Positions 11,901-26,900 of a stretch of DNA of 64,000 nt are shown in pieces. The translations under genes were made by a program, and so were the position numbers. Origin of the DNA: Gyrodactylus bullatarudis. Taxonomy: Eukaryota; Platyhelminthes; Monogenea; Gyrodactylidea; Gyrodactylidae. The notes under the pieces are model-generated. The model saw nothing but the letters and a program-made list of their open reading frames with translations. It made no database searches and was not told the DNA's origin. The DNA lies in NCBI GenBank assembly GCA_012064415.1, contig SSNU01000219.1, positions 186,001 to 250,000 on the forward strand, read 5' to 3'. The stretch's first letter is position 1. Every line of letters starts with the position of its first letter.

Positions 11901-14900
11901 AATAAGTGATTCATCGATTATTCTGGTTTTTAGTGAAAGTCTGGATACAAGAGAGTTTTAGTATAATCTAGTTTATTTCGAATATGTTGCATTATATTAG
12001 GTTGTTTCAAAAGTATTAAGCAAAATCTTGATGAAAAATATGCAACTTTATTATCAAATTAAAAAAGTAAAAATCTTACTAAATATATGCATATCATATA
12101 TCAAAATATTCGCCGTTCTTTTCTATACATTTCTCCCATCTTTCTGGAAGTCCATCAATGCCTCGTTGCCAAAAAGCAGGCGATTTTTGGTTAATGTACT
12201 CATTAAGGCTACTCAAAACATCTTCTCTTGAATTGAAGATTTTACCTTTCAAATGATGTTGCAGAGATCTGAAAAGATGGTGATCCGTAGGAGCGAGATC
12301 AGGACTATAGGGAGGATGGTCTAAAACATCCACATTGCTTTCAGCGAAGAAATTTTTGACTAATCTCGAGACATGGGGTTGGGCATTATCTTGCAAAAAT
12401 GTTATACGGCCAAATCTTGGATAGTTCTCTCTCAGTTTGCCTTCCATGGTCCTGAAAGATTCGATATACCTTTGACCTGTAATTGTTGTGTTAGGCTCAA
12501 GCAATTCATAATGAATTACACCTTTTCGACACCAATAAACCGTTAACATTACTTTTTTTGCAAATCGATCAGGTTTAGGTTGGGTTATCTGCTGATTTGC
12601 CCTATGCCACGATCTTTTACGGCTTTGATCCTTTAGAAAGATCCATTTCTCATCCGTCGTCACAATATGTGGTAGGAAGGCATCGTACGTAAGTCTGTGA
12701 AGAAGTTTTCGACAGGATTCAATTCTCTTCATTTTCTGTCCGAAAGTGAGCTCGTGGGGTACGAATTGGTCGAACGAATTTGTGAAATTCTCACTATGGA
12801 GAACACGTACAACTGAAGAGTAAGAGCTATCAAGATCAGCAGCAATTTCTCTAGAGGATAAATGAGGATTTTCTTCAACACTTGCAATAATCACCTCTTG
12901 ATTTACAGTTGTTGGTCTTCCAGACCTCGGGTCATCCTGAAGTGATGTTCGACCATTTCGAAACAAACTGAACCATCTTTGAACTGTTGAACGAGAAAAA
13001 ATATGCCCTAAAACAGATTCCACCTTCTGATGAGCTTCAGTAGCTGATATTCCAAGCATAAAGTTGTAGTAAATTAGATTTAAGACTCTTAGGGTTATCA
13101 CAGTCATAGATTTTAAATTTATCGTTAATTAATTCATAGGAAGAGAGAAGAAAGGATTTTTTGTAAGATTGGTGTCTGAAATTGTAGTTATGCTCGATCG
13201 GAGAAGAGGTTAGCAGGAAGTTTTTTACTATAAAAGCATTTCTTCTGACCCAAAAAGGCGAAGGACCAGAGGCTAATATTCGAGAGTTATAGGGATAAAG
13301 CCAATATAGAAAACTACTTTGTATTTTTTCAATCTCTCGTGCCTGAGAATTAGTTAAGTTGAATTGTAATCAATTAATGGCAATCTTTAAGGAGAGAGAA
13401 GTTGTGGTTAATTTTGATGATATCAAAAGAGTTTTTTACATTAAAGACGAATTTAATATCGTCAGCGAATTTATCGAGGATACCCTCACAATCCTCGGGG
13501 AGCTGAATGTCAGCGAAGCAAATATTAAAGAGAAGAGGGCCGATATAAGAACCTTGAGGTACACCCGAATAAATCGGGACTGTTTCACTAATGGTGTTGA
13601 TGAACTGAACAAATTGTTTTCTTTTAGCCAAAAAATACATTGATAATATGCAGGTCAATTTGTAATTTTAAAAGTCTTTGCATAATATAGGAGAATTTCA
13701 GCCTATCAAAGGCTTTTGAGATATCTAAAAAATGGACAACAATAAAAGAAGGTTCTTTCAGCAGGGGGAGGGAATAACTTAAAAATTCCAGAATGTTAGT
13801 ATCCGTGTTTTTACCCGGGAGGAAGCCATGTTGAGTTTTATCAGGGAACGGCAGCGGGAGTGCTTTTCTGATCTCATCTGTGAGATATCGGTCGAGGATT
13901 GATAAAATTGGAATAATTTTTATGTTTGGGAATTGGGGTGATTTTGACTAGAAGCCAATCATCAGGAATAAAACATTCCGATATACATCGATTGAGGAAA
14001 TAAACGGGAGAGATTCGAAAGTTTGGAGACAGATTCGAAAGTAGGTTAATTGAGTTCAAATGAACATCTAGTCTTTTGTTCTTATTAGAGAGCTGGAGAG
14101 AATATCACTGAGATCACATAGGGTTATAAAAAGGGGAGGGAGTTCGGTTTGAATATTTTCAAGATTTTCAGCCTTATTGAAGGAGTTCAGGAAATATTTA
14201 TTCATTTCGTTACAAAAAGATAAATCTGATAGATCAGAAAATTTTTTAATGGATGGAGATTTATTTATATTTAATAATTTTCTAAATTTAGACCAACCTT
14301 TTTGGGGGTTGGAGGTCGGCAGCTACGTTAGCTTCGAAAGCTTTTTGGGAAATGATATCGATTTTATCATTATGACCAAAGAATTTATTTGAGTTTATGG
14401 TAATTCTAGATGCTTTTAATTAAAATGGAATAAAACATATTACTATTGAATTCATTATTGTTAAAGATGAGGGAGGAAAATTTTTGTATTAATGAATTAC
14501 ATTTATTAAAGTCCACTACTTTTTTGGTTTTTTGATAAAAAATAGAATGATTGGATAATGAGAGATTAAAAAAATACAGATTATGATCTGAAAAGGATAC
14601 TCTGTGTGACCAGGCATTATGAGAAAGGTTGGAAAAAATCAAGTCTAAAATTTTATCATTACGAGTGGGACATGAAACAATTTGGTGAAGTTTGTTATGA
14701 ATGAGTAGTTCTTCAAGGACTGGGGGAATATCTGGTAGGTTGTTTAGTGTAGGAAAATTAAAATCACCGAGGATTGTTAGAAAGTTTAATGGGGCCGCTT
14801 TACTTTTACGCTTTAAAATTATGGAAAACATGATCTGAGTTCTAAATTTTATCAGAAAAGTTAGTCCACTGATGAGTTATTCGGAGAAAAAAATAATTTC

Positions 14901-17900
14901 TCCCTTAGCCTAGCGTGTACTAAACTTAATTGACATGAATATGAGAGTTCACTATTTTTAAAATACTATCAATATCTTTTCACCGGATAGACAGGTAAAC
15001 AAGTATTTTTCAGAGCAATAATGAAATAAGTCAATAAGTTCAAAGAAAATTTAATCTCATTAAATTTGGCGATATCTGAAATATCGAAAGTGACTCAATT
15101 TACATTCAGTTTTCCAACTTTTGAACTCAAAAAGTTTTGATTTCGAGGAATTAAAGCAATTAAATAATTGGGATCAACAAAAGACAAATAATCTTGTCAT
15201 TATCGTGAGAAATCGAACCATTTGAAAATGATAGAAGTTGAGCTTAAAATTCTCGAAATGGCTTTATTTTTGTGAGATTCAATTTTTTCAGATTTTTTTT
15301 ATTTCAACAACCCACTGTCTCGTTTCATCATAGAATTGAATAAATTAATTTGTTCCTGACATAGATTTTTGTATAAATTCTCATTTACATGGCCAATAGC
15401 TTTAGGAGCTGAACAATCCCTATTCATTGATGTATTCACAACTTTGGACACCACATTCTTCGTAAAACACAACGATTTTTGATCGAATTAAAGTCCTTTT
15501 ACATTTAGTGAAGCTTACCCGGTCTTGTATTGTTGGAGTTTTGAAGTCATCAAGAGATGGCCCTTCTCCATCTAGAGCACAACAAAGGGATAACCGGACG
15601 CCAATAGGAGATGAAGAGCCATGTGGAATGTTCACCAAATGCATGGTTGATGAGTTGGGATAATGACGAGGGAATTGAGCCTAGGATGAAAATTTTTAGC
15701 TTCATTTTTGTACTGACTTTTCAACTGTCAATTTTAAAAATTATTTTCATAGCCAACTACAAAAACAAAATTATTTAAAACAATTAAATCTGAAAAAGCA
15801 ACAAATTTATCAAATCAAGCCCCAATTTTCAATGAATTATCTCTGCGTGATCATTTATAATAGGGCCTCAAATAAAATACAAAATGAAATTGAAATAGTA
15901 CTTCACCGTAAATTCTTTTCAATTTTTTTATGAAATTAAACCTATTATTCACCCTAGCACATAACTAACATAATAAATCCTTCTAGTAGAAACTTGAAAC
16001 CTAAGGAATAATTTTTAACGTGCTAGCTGCTTACACAATGAAATACTGCTAGCTCTATATCAGAAATCTATATTTAACCATTCATCAAACAATTTGATTG
16101 GTCGTTTACTAGTTGAAGAATACTAGGACTAGTACCAGTTAGTTATAGTTATCTTTAAATTGGGATTAGATGAGCAGATTTCTTCTTCAAATTATTAGCC
16201 AGACCCTAGTATAGAGAAAGATTAGACCAAATAGTACTTTTTTATGAGGCCCTACTTATTACCTATTACTAATGACTATTAGTAATGAGTCATTACTAAA
16301 ATCCTGAATATTTTTCACAAACAAAAAAAGCATTAATTGAGATTGATTTTAAAAAATCCCGAAATGGAAACAATAGAGATGCAATAAATGTATACCAATT
16401 TTCAAAAATTAAACTTGGTGAGAAAAAATAATCTAACTTGAAATGTAACAAATATTCTCCGACCGATTCCTTTACTTGGGTCCATACTGCAATGTAGATT
16501 TGATACTCGAACTGAGAATTTGTCTCTATTTTGGCCACGAAATCTGCTTCGTATTCTCTTATCCTAAATTAGGAATTGAATGATAAATAAATCAGCAAGT
16601 ACATTTAATGGCATAAATCGATTCAATAACAAATGATAAACAGTAAGGGTTACAAAATCCAATTGATAATTCAGTTTACACCAAATGAATTATTTTATTA
16701 TTGAAAAACGATTCAATTCAATCCAGTTGTTATGAAGAGAAAAATATGTGATATCGAATGGGGTTTTTAATCTCTAATCTAAACAAAGATGAACACTCAA
16801 CAACCCTAGAAATTTTTATAAGTGAAATTATCGAGAATCACGAGTTTTTAAATGCAATAGTGAGTAAAGCTGGTTGATAAAAAGATGTTAATTTAGTATT
16901 TTTACAAAAATTTTTAAGCCGATAAGTTGTTCACATTTCGTTGAATAACCAAATTGGCACTTTATCAAGTTTCCAGCTCAAAATTTGAATAATGACAACA
17001 AGGTTCTTAGGTAATACACCAGTTATATACCACAGGAACGTCTTATTTGGTAATGGATTAACCCGTGTCGCTGAATGTTACAACTTACTAATGGATCCCA
17101 CCGAGACTGGTACGAAAGAACATTTAGCGATATGGGTTAATCCATTACCAAACAAGATGTTCCTGTGGGATTTATTACCTAGGCACCTAGAACGAAATTT
17201 TTCTAGTAAACCTTTTTAAGTATAGGTGCTGCACTATTTATTAATTAAACGCAATATTGGAATTCGGCTATAGAAGCTACTATAAAACTCTCAACTATTG
17301 TGAAAAATCGAATCTTTCAAATTATCGCGAAAAAATGACCCAATATTTAGAGGTTTATCTTTTATTTGGAAATGGAAAATTTTTCTGAAGTTCTATGGTA
17401 AAATTTGGACTCAGTTACAAAGTCACAATAAAATCAGGAGAAAAAACTGATATGAACTATCAATCATAGTACAGTCATTTACATAAATAACGCCTCGAGA
17501 TAACTCTACCCCAAAAATTCAACTTAACTTTTCTATTTGACCAATAAAATTAGAGTATTATATAGACCAATGAAATTTGTAGACCCCCAATCATGACAGG
17601 AAGATATGTTTTGGTGTAACAGGGGTTTTCATTCATTACAAACATTTATTTTACTAAAGGGGGTCTCAACATGGTTATGTTACTCATAATAGCCGAATAT
17701 TGAAATCTATTAAAATTCAAGAGAGAGATATCTTTTTTCTAGTTCAATAGAAACAAAACTTATTCATGCATTTAAATTAAAAGGGTTTTCGTAGTCCTTA
17801 GACTTTATTATATTTTCAAGTCTTGATATATTTTGATGACAGTCTGATTGAGACCCGATCTATTCGTTACAGCTTTCGATAAAAAGTATGGTGATTACGA

Positions 17901-20900
17901 TAGTTTAACTCTGTATTGACCAGACACCATAATACTCACCCTAGGATATTTTTTCAAATGGGAATGCAAAACTTTTTGAGTTAGCTGGATGAAATTATTG
18001 ATAAAATTAATGCATTTCAATTTTGCATCGGATTCGAATATTTTAAATGAAAATTAACTTTTTGCTGCTGAGAAAACTGGAAGCTTCCCCTCAAAATCAT
18101 ATCAATCTTAAAATACTCTCCTTTTGCAAGGGAATTAGAGATTTATCAGTTAATGGACGAACCCAACTAATCTCAGAAGCTAATTTTTATACTTCTGGGG
18201 GGGATATTTTTAATAATACATTCAGATTTTTTTTACCAATCTTATGCCAAAAGAAATGCAAAATGTATGAGAAAATCGATAAAACTTTTTAATCAACAAC
18301 ACACTGAATATGGAATCATGTTTTCATGTTAATCATCAAAGTTTTGTTTATATGTAAAGAAAAAAACGTGAATTTTTCAATAAAATTAATTAAATAACAA
18401 TATTAGATCTATAATGAGTTAAATCAAAAGAATGAAATTTACGTATAACAGGATATTCCAAAGAAATGTTACTCAGTGAGTAATACTCACTGAAAAGTCC
18501 TGAGGTCTATTGAAGAGACTTGGGAATGAACTTATTGAGCTGTTGCTTTCAGTAGGACTGGAAATTCTCGGGGCGTTCGGATGCATTATTATATTGGATT
18601 GTTCCTTCTGAATTCTCGGAGAGTCATTGCTCTGAGCTAACAAATCCAAATTTTGATTTGAGAAATTTGATTGTTGCAATTGATGGATAGAAGTCTGATC
18701 CAACCAATTCGAAATTTGTTCAAAATTCTGTAGCATATAAATAGATTTCAATTAGTTTTTGAGATAATTTGGGTCAACTTCTTATCCCCCACTGGAAAGA
18801 GGTAAAATCTGAAATTTGAAATCAGCTTGCTCGGATAAAAGATTCATTTCAGTCTGTTGAGTTATGATTCTTAACTTCTCATAATTCAAGAAATTTACCA
18901 TTTCTCAGTATTTCATACAGACGATTGAACAATGAACATAGCGAGAATTTAATTAAATTTGACGTGAAGAATTGAACGAAGAAAATTTATGGTAATCTTT
19001 CACAAAAATGAACGCAATTTTATTTAGACGAGAGAAAACGTCAGAGTGAATATTTTTCTCAATTTTTTCTCGGATTAATCAATAATTTATTTGTAAGTTA
19101 TCCCTTTTTAAAACTTTATGCTTGATTTGACAAAAAATTGTGAAGAAAATATATTTCCCTTCTAGGCAGTAGCATAAAGAGTAATTTTATTCGAAAAAAA
19201 CAAGATTCTATTTCTCCCAAGAGAACTGATTAAAACGATGTTAAAATTATTGATTACCCCAGCTGAAGCTCGTGAAATTTCTTTTCATTTTTCTTGGATC
19301 AAACTTTCATTTATAGGCTGACGAGTGTAAAATAATATATGAATTGTTATCTCAGAGGAAATAGAGAATTTGAAATTGTGTTTAATGGAAAATGGGTATC
19401 CCAATATATTTATGGACAAATTTATCTATTTACGAGCTGATAGAGATGTCGTTGAAAACACAGATGAAGTTGAGAAGACCACAATTTTCATGAAACTTAA
19501 TTTTAAAGGAGAGGGTTTTAGTAATGATTTAAGGAGAAAGTTGACAAGTCTCATCGATCAACTCTGTAACAAAAACTCAGAGATTGTTCAATTTGATTCA
19601 CAAAGATTTACTGAGACCTGAAGAGAAGACTCTATTGATTTATAAATTTCAATGTGACTACGGATCTTCTTATATAGGACGCACAATCAGAAAGTTGTCA
19701 ACTAGAGGGAACGATCACCTTACAAAAGATACAGCGATAACAGGAAGGCCATGAGGCTTCAATTTCAATTTTTTCTATTTTACACAAAAACCCGAGTGAT
19801 GACAGTACAGACGTTTGGGTGAAAGATAAATTCTTCATAAATCTATATAAACCAGACTTATATGTTCAAAAGAATTATTCCTATAACCTTCAACTACCTT
19901 GGCCTATGTAAGCTTTTTCACTTTTCTCTCCACTGTTGCTATTTTTTGGAGATCTTTGGTGTTTTTTCAGCTTACATTTATTTTAATTTTCTTCAACTTT
20001 TTCTATTTCTCTCATAATTTATTATTATTTTCATTCATCTTTTGAATTTTATCATTATCAAAGAGACACTACTAATGAACCTTTGAGAAATGTACATTTG
20101 GTGTTAATATATCCTTTTTCTACTTTTCCAATTGTTATCTATATCATAAAATTGGCATCAATTTAACTAAAATAGATAAATTAAACTTTTTTCTATCATA
20201 TAATTCTGTTATGTCTTGATTAAATTGAATACATAAAACTAATTAATATCAAGTTGAGAAATGAATATTCTATGTAAAGCTCAACATACTTATTCGGAAA
20301 GTCAGGAACACAAAAAATTTTCGAATCTCACAATGAAATGTTCCGATTAGTTATTCAAAACCCCGAAAAGATTTTAATCTGGCTATTTCCAAATTTCGAA
20401 AATGTGTCAAACTAGTTATTTATTTAGATCAACAATACCCAAAGAATTGGAATTAGACCATAGAAATATCGAAAAAATTGTCACTTTGAAATTAGTATTT
20501 TTAATTACCTTTAGATTGTCTGATTTCTTAAAATAATGATTATTCTATGATAAAGTTGAAAGAGATTTAAAGACTATATAGTATATAATAAAGAATAATA
20601 AAAGTATTCTAAAAAATTCCCAACTCTTGGGAACAATCACACTTAAAAGAAAAAAGATTGAATGAGCATCTCGGCCTGAGAGCAAATCCCATTTCTTTTG
20701 CTCTAGCATGTTTGATTTTAGTAATAATTTCCTATACTGATATTTTATTCATTCAATTGTGGTTTCCTTGATCAGCTCTCTGGTTAGAATCATAATCAAA
20801 ACACAAAAAATTTGATGATATCGGATTCAAAATATTTAAAGTTTCTCAATCTGCAACAGATTTTTTATTTGAAAAAGTGCAATCTTCGGTAAAAACACTA

Positions 20901-23900
20901 AAGAAGAGAAAGATGAGGTAAAATTTTGTTTCTGACAAATTTTCCTAGTCATTTTTATCTTTGATCTTGTTACCAAAGAAGAAATCTGAAAAAATTTCTT
21001 GGGAAATTCGATATGTAATAAGACTCTTTTTGAAGAATATAGAGCTAGTAAAACTGAAGGAGGTAATTTACGATTTTATAAAGTTCTCAATTTTATCATC
21101 AAGAATTTGATCAATATTTTTTTGAATCTAGATCATGAGGTCCACTTTAACGATATGAAGAAAATAAAATTTCGAAAAAGTCAATTTTTATCTCTCGAAA
21201 TCAACTTTTGATCACTCCTTCACTTCGAAATCGACAAAATAGTTAATCTTTCCATGTATCGATTTCAATTAAATATTTCCCCAATGTTATATTTTCCTAC
21301 AAAGGCTTTTTCTATTATTTTTCCAGAATGACATTTAAGAATGAAGATCCTTCATCTATAGAATATGACACGATTATACATGTAGTAAAAAGTTCATAGT
21401 CATGTTTCCAAAATTTCTTTTCATACATTGTTAGATGATCAATTTATATTTCATTCTTTTATAATGAAATAGGTTTCAATCTGAATAATACGTTTATAAT
21501 CTAAATCAATAAACTCATCATAGAATTGAATGAAGACCAAAACTTTTTATTTATTGTTTCTCAATGAAACTAGAAAAAAAGTTTTGAAAGTGCGTCTTTT
21601 GAACCGGTTTTCAACAAATCTCCATAGAATCTTAAGGCCTGAAAAAAATTTTGTAAAAGTCATAAATTCCCAAATTCATTGAGAATAGCCTCATAGCGCT
21701 GATGTTGTATAAGAGGAAAGTTCAATCCTTGACTCTTTTATGAATATAAAGATTTAAAAGTATCAAAACTAGATGTGAAATAGAGAACTGGTCTACATCT
21801 TAAGACATTTAATCTAATGATGCAGAAATATTATGAGAACTTGATATATTACTATAAATCATGAGAATCATTTAATTTTTCCAATATTTTTGGTTAATCG
21901 GTGCTCTAATGGGAAATAAACCTTCCGCCTAAAATCTTTAAGGAAATGCAATCTCCACTACGAACAAAATTTGTTCAACAGATGGCTAATTGAGAAATTA
22001 TTCTGGGAATATAGAAAAGCACGTATTGATTTCACGAGAAGAACAAATTTTTTTAGAAAATATAGAATCTCTATTATATCATTAATTAATTTGAATGTCT
22101 TGACAGAGAAAATAAAAATTTCTAGCCAAATCGTTGATTGAACTCAAACTGAATTTTTCTAATTTTTCCGCATCAAGGAAATATCAAAATTTGATCAAAA
22201 TATAATCTTGATATATCTAAGACTAACTTGAAGGAAACCGACAGATTTTGTTTATTCATATATTAGTAAGTTTCCAAAGCAGAAAAAAATGATTTAAACC
22301 TCCAATGCATATGGCTAAAATAATACTCTTATTCAGGTGATATTTATAGTAACTAGGATTTAAAAATCATACCGATATGGAATTTTGGAAGCTGGACATA
22401 TTCTGTATGTTGTTATTAGCATTCAGATCGTGAAGAGATTCATTATTGGAAATTTTATTATTCGTAAGGTAAAGATCGACGTCTGATCTCGTTTGGTTCA
22501 TCATCATATTGGTACCATTTGATGAGATTCCTTGATTAACTCCCAATTTTGATATAACCTTTGAAGAGATGAAACAATGTTTGTCAAACATCAAGACAAA
22601 AAATTAAAAGATGTATATTGCAATTCAATTTACAAGCTGATTGATCCTCGTTGGGTACAAATATTAGATGATGTTGTCAATCTTTATTAGATCGTTCTTT
22701 TCATGTTTGATAATGAAAATCAATGAATGATAAAAACTAATTGAAAGAAGCATATTTCAACTTGGGATAAACTGTTTCTTTTTAAATTTTTAAACAAAGC
22801 ATCTAATCACAATTGATATATAGATTTTTCAAGCAAATAAGTTTCTATAGATTATTTTGGAAGTAAATTTTAAAATCAATCTCCATAGTGAAACTCAATA
22901 GATTACCAAAAAGTGTTTGTAATTGAGGCAAAAGTGACAAGAACCAAAATTCCTATATTAATTATTATTTTTAACAATAAAGAATATAAATAAAGTAAGT
23001 CTAGTATAGAGTATTTTTTGAGAAGTAATGACTAATTTCCTTTCCGATACTGATTTGGAAAAGGAGTGATAACAACTTGAAATTATTTTCATAAGTTTTG
23101 AAATTTTTTTGAAAAAGTTTTTATTGACACGATTGATTGATTGGCTCAATGAGACTTGACTATAATTTATTTATTTTCTTATTTTTCAAATTCCTTGGCT
23201 AATTGTGCGTGTGTGAGAATATTTTGTTGGTTATTGTTTTAAAAAAAGTAGAGAATTAGAATAACTAGTCTGAGTAATGGAGTTAAACCTCAAAGTCTGA
23301 AACAGTATTTCTTTTGAGCAATTAACAGATTCCATTCTATTCCATTAAGACGAGACATGAAAATAAAATTTGACAATAAGAGTTGCTGTAAGAATAAATC
23401 AAATCTCACTTGATGTATATTTGAAATATTTCCATTATTGGCAGTGGGCGATGTTTCCTCATTATTTCCCGAAAAGGTGACAACCTGTTGGACTGTATTG
23501 GTGTTCTCAACTATCAGGGGGGACTGGTTCTCTGCCATTAATATGATCTCAGATGAGTTTTCGTTAATTTCACACAAATCTGGCACTATAGAAAAGTAAA
23601 GTTTTCATAAAATTTTTCAAAGGATGCTACCAGTGATTCTTTTATCATTGTTGAAAACTTTCCAATTGGTTAACTCTTGTAATAAGCGAGCGTAGTGAAG
23701 GGAGGATTTTTTCTCAGAAAAATTAATTTCAATTTATTTGAATAAATTCATTGATAAAAGAAAGATAGAATCAAGATACATGAAGAGATACAGCAAGAGA
23801 ATTTTTTCCATAAGACTCGTGAATAAATTATGAGTAGAATTTCTCTAATTCACATATGTCAAAAAGATTCACCAAAACGAGATACAATTATTTTTCAAAA

Positions 23901-26900
23901 CTTGTTTGGAAACATACTGTATAACTGATTTCTAACATTGTATATGGGTAAATCCTTTATCTCTTTATCCACGTTCCCTTAACAGATAGAGTTTTTTTCA
24001 TGTGAATATAATTCTTCTTGTGTGTGTTACGAAGAAACAAATAAATTAGATCTAACTAATTCTAGGCAAGAACCAATCATAATTACGTATTGACATTGAA
24101 CCAATGAGAGAAGGAGAGAGCATTGAAACTTTTTCAAATGTTCTACTGGCCTGATAACAACAAGGTTAAGCTGAGTAAATTATACAACGTTTAATTAGAT
24201 GAAAAAAATACAATGAGATCAATATTGTTTATAAGATCCACAACTCTTTCCTCTGCATACATAAATGAAGTTTTAGTAAGAATAAAATTATGATAATGTA
24301 CAACAATTACGCAATAGGATAAATCCCCTACCATATATAACATTATTCTAGTTTGAGTACTACAGACATACAGAATTTATTAAAAAGTTGGTTTACTCTT
24401 CCTTCTTCTGTATTTTTCAGATGGAGAAAGATAGAAAGAATGAAAGAATGAGATTGATTGAAAAGATATGAGAGACGGAGAATCTGATTTACATTCTGTG
24501 TCTGATTAATGCAATTCTTTCTTTTTGCATAGGAATGCGTAAAAATTGAAATTCATTAGGAACCAAAAATGAGTTAGACAACATAGAGAGAAACCTTTGT
24601 TGTTATCTCAACAGTCAAATAATTGTTTATGGAGTTTTAGCTGCTTGGCCTTTGCTAATAGATCAATTGTTGATTATTCTGAGATTGAAAGTAGCCTCGG
24701 AATACGTTGATAACAAAAGGGAGATATTAACCCAAGAAAGGATTATGAAGCTGAGAATTTACTAATTTTACAATAAAAACTCAATATTTTTTCTCCGGAT
24801 AGTCAAATCCCATTATAAGTTGTTAAAAGAAAATTTCCGAAAAAAATTCAATCTGACAAAAATTAGGCCAATTTCCCGCTTTTTCAACCTTTAGGCTAGA
24901 AATTTTCATTAATTCCAGACAATTGAAGTGAAATTAGATGAAGACCTAGCTTCATTTTGCCCTGAAAATAGTAAACTCTTTTATCTTGAGAGATAACTTC
25001 AAGTTGATCACATTTTCGACTTTTACGGGTATGGAATATTTGAGAAAGTAACGTATTTTCTTAAAAATTTTCATATTTTTTCATGAACGAGTCATTTTTT
25101 AATTTTTAAAACCTTTTATAAAATAATTCCTCTCTCATAAAAGTTGTCAATAAATTAATTTTAGATCTTTTGAAATAGAATCATGCCTTGAGAAAATTCA
25201 TTCTCTCATAGATAACCCACTATGGTTTGACGAGTTATAATCCAAAAAGCATAAAAAGCATATTTCTTCCCTGAACAGATGAACCATTCGAAAAACGTTT
25301 GAGCTTATTTTCATTATTCTAGGACCACAGGTTCCGAAGATTTAAAAGAATATTAAGGAATATTTAAAAAAAGCATAAAATATTTTTATAATAAAATTTA
25401 TTAAAACTTAGGTCAATATTGAAATTCTCAGCCATGGTCAAAAAAAGCATAAAATATTCTTTCGCATAAAAAAGAGAATATTGTTTACAGGATTGCTAAT
25501 TATGCTTGAGCAATCCTCTTTTTCGAATTTTCAAGCCCGAAATATTTATGAATGTCAAGGCCGGTTTCTCCCTCCTGATTGGATAATCTAAAAGATTCTT
25601 AGTCTAATAAAAAACTTGAATGATTCTTTTCATTCTTGCATGATGTCTGTTGCTAAATACATCTGTCTCTTTCCTGGTGATTTAGGAATTGACAAGAAAG
25701 GAAAATTATCTTGCAAATTATGCTCTATTAGGATTCCGGAAAAGAAATCATCCATTTTACAACACCTAAAAACTGAAAAACATTCTAAAGCTGAAGAATT
25801 GGCTCGTCGACAGACAAAAATAGAGACTAATGAAACCCCTATAAATTGGGATAAAGAATTGACTAAAGCAGCTAATATACCACTCAACAAACTCAAGTCA
25901 AAGCCAATCAGAGACTTCTTAAATAAACTTCCTGTAAAATTTGGTTGTGCTGAAACTTGCAGAAAATATATTGATAAAATTTATGACGAGAAGATTAAAT
26001 TTATCAAAGCCAAAGTTCAGGATAAAAAAATTTTTCTGATTGTTGATGAGTCTGATTTTAACGGCAAAAAAATACTCAACACTATGGTCGGAACTATTGA
26101 CGAACCTGATAAGTCTTATCTTTTTCAAGATAAATAAAAGATTAGCGAAAAACGAAGATCTAGAAATATTAGACATGTCAAGAGATAATATTACACCTGA
26201 AAATTACATCAAGCTCAAGAACTGCCAGGCATCAAGTTGTGAGGTTGAACGGTCTTTCTCAAAAATTAAATATATTTTAACCAAAAATTTAAATTATTGT
26301 TAATAAAAAGCCTTTCCGTTTTATTTCTCTTTCATTTTTCGAAAGAATATTTTCGAGAATATTTTGATCATCTGAAGCATTTTTAAAAAGAATATATGCT
26401 CAAAAAAAAGAATATATTTAGGCTCCCTGGTTATAATTCAAAATTGTTCATGAAAGAAATATTTGAATTGCTCACTTTTATAAATCTCATTATGAATAAT
26501 TAAGCCCACTGGATCATTTCTGAATCTATAGTTTGAGAGATACATGATAAAAATGACCTTATTTTTTATCAATAACTCCTGGAATAAAAATAATTGCTCA
26601 CAACTAATTGTAGATTCATAATCGGTGTATGAAAAAAGACTAAATAACAAATGCGAGTCATGAAAATAAATTTAAGTTAAGCAAGAAAGATAACTATTAT
26701 AATTGTTGTATCTTCTTATTCCTAATGACTTTTAATAAATAACCTCTAATCTATGATCAAGGTGTAACGAAAATAAAGTTACAAGTTATTCATTCGAATA
26801 TGATTGATTGCTTCACAGTAGAGTACCTTTTTTCTTGAAAAAATTATCAAAATATTAAGATTCACACGGTCTTTGGTAATCAGTAGGGCCTCAAAAAGTC

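Noticed and set aside
16296..16538. Minus-strand frame beginning AKIETNSQFEYQIY
   Set aside because: This frame does not fit the phases of neighbouring exons; the alternative frame of the same segment (DKRIRSRFRGQNRDKF) joins both sides in phase and was used for exon 5.
16992..17219. 75-codon plus-strand frame
   Set aside because: It spans a fold-back MITE and reads through both arms, so it is a by-product of the repeat.
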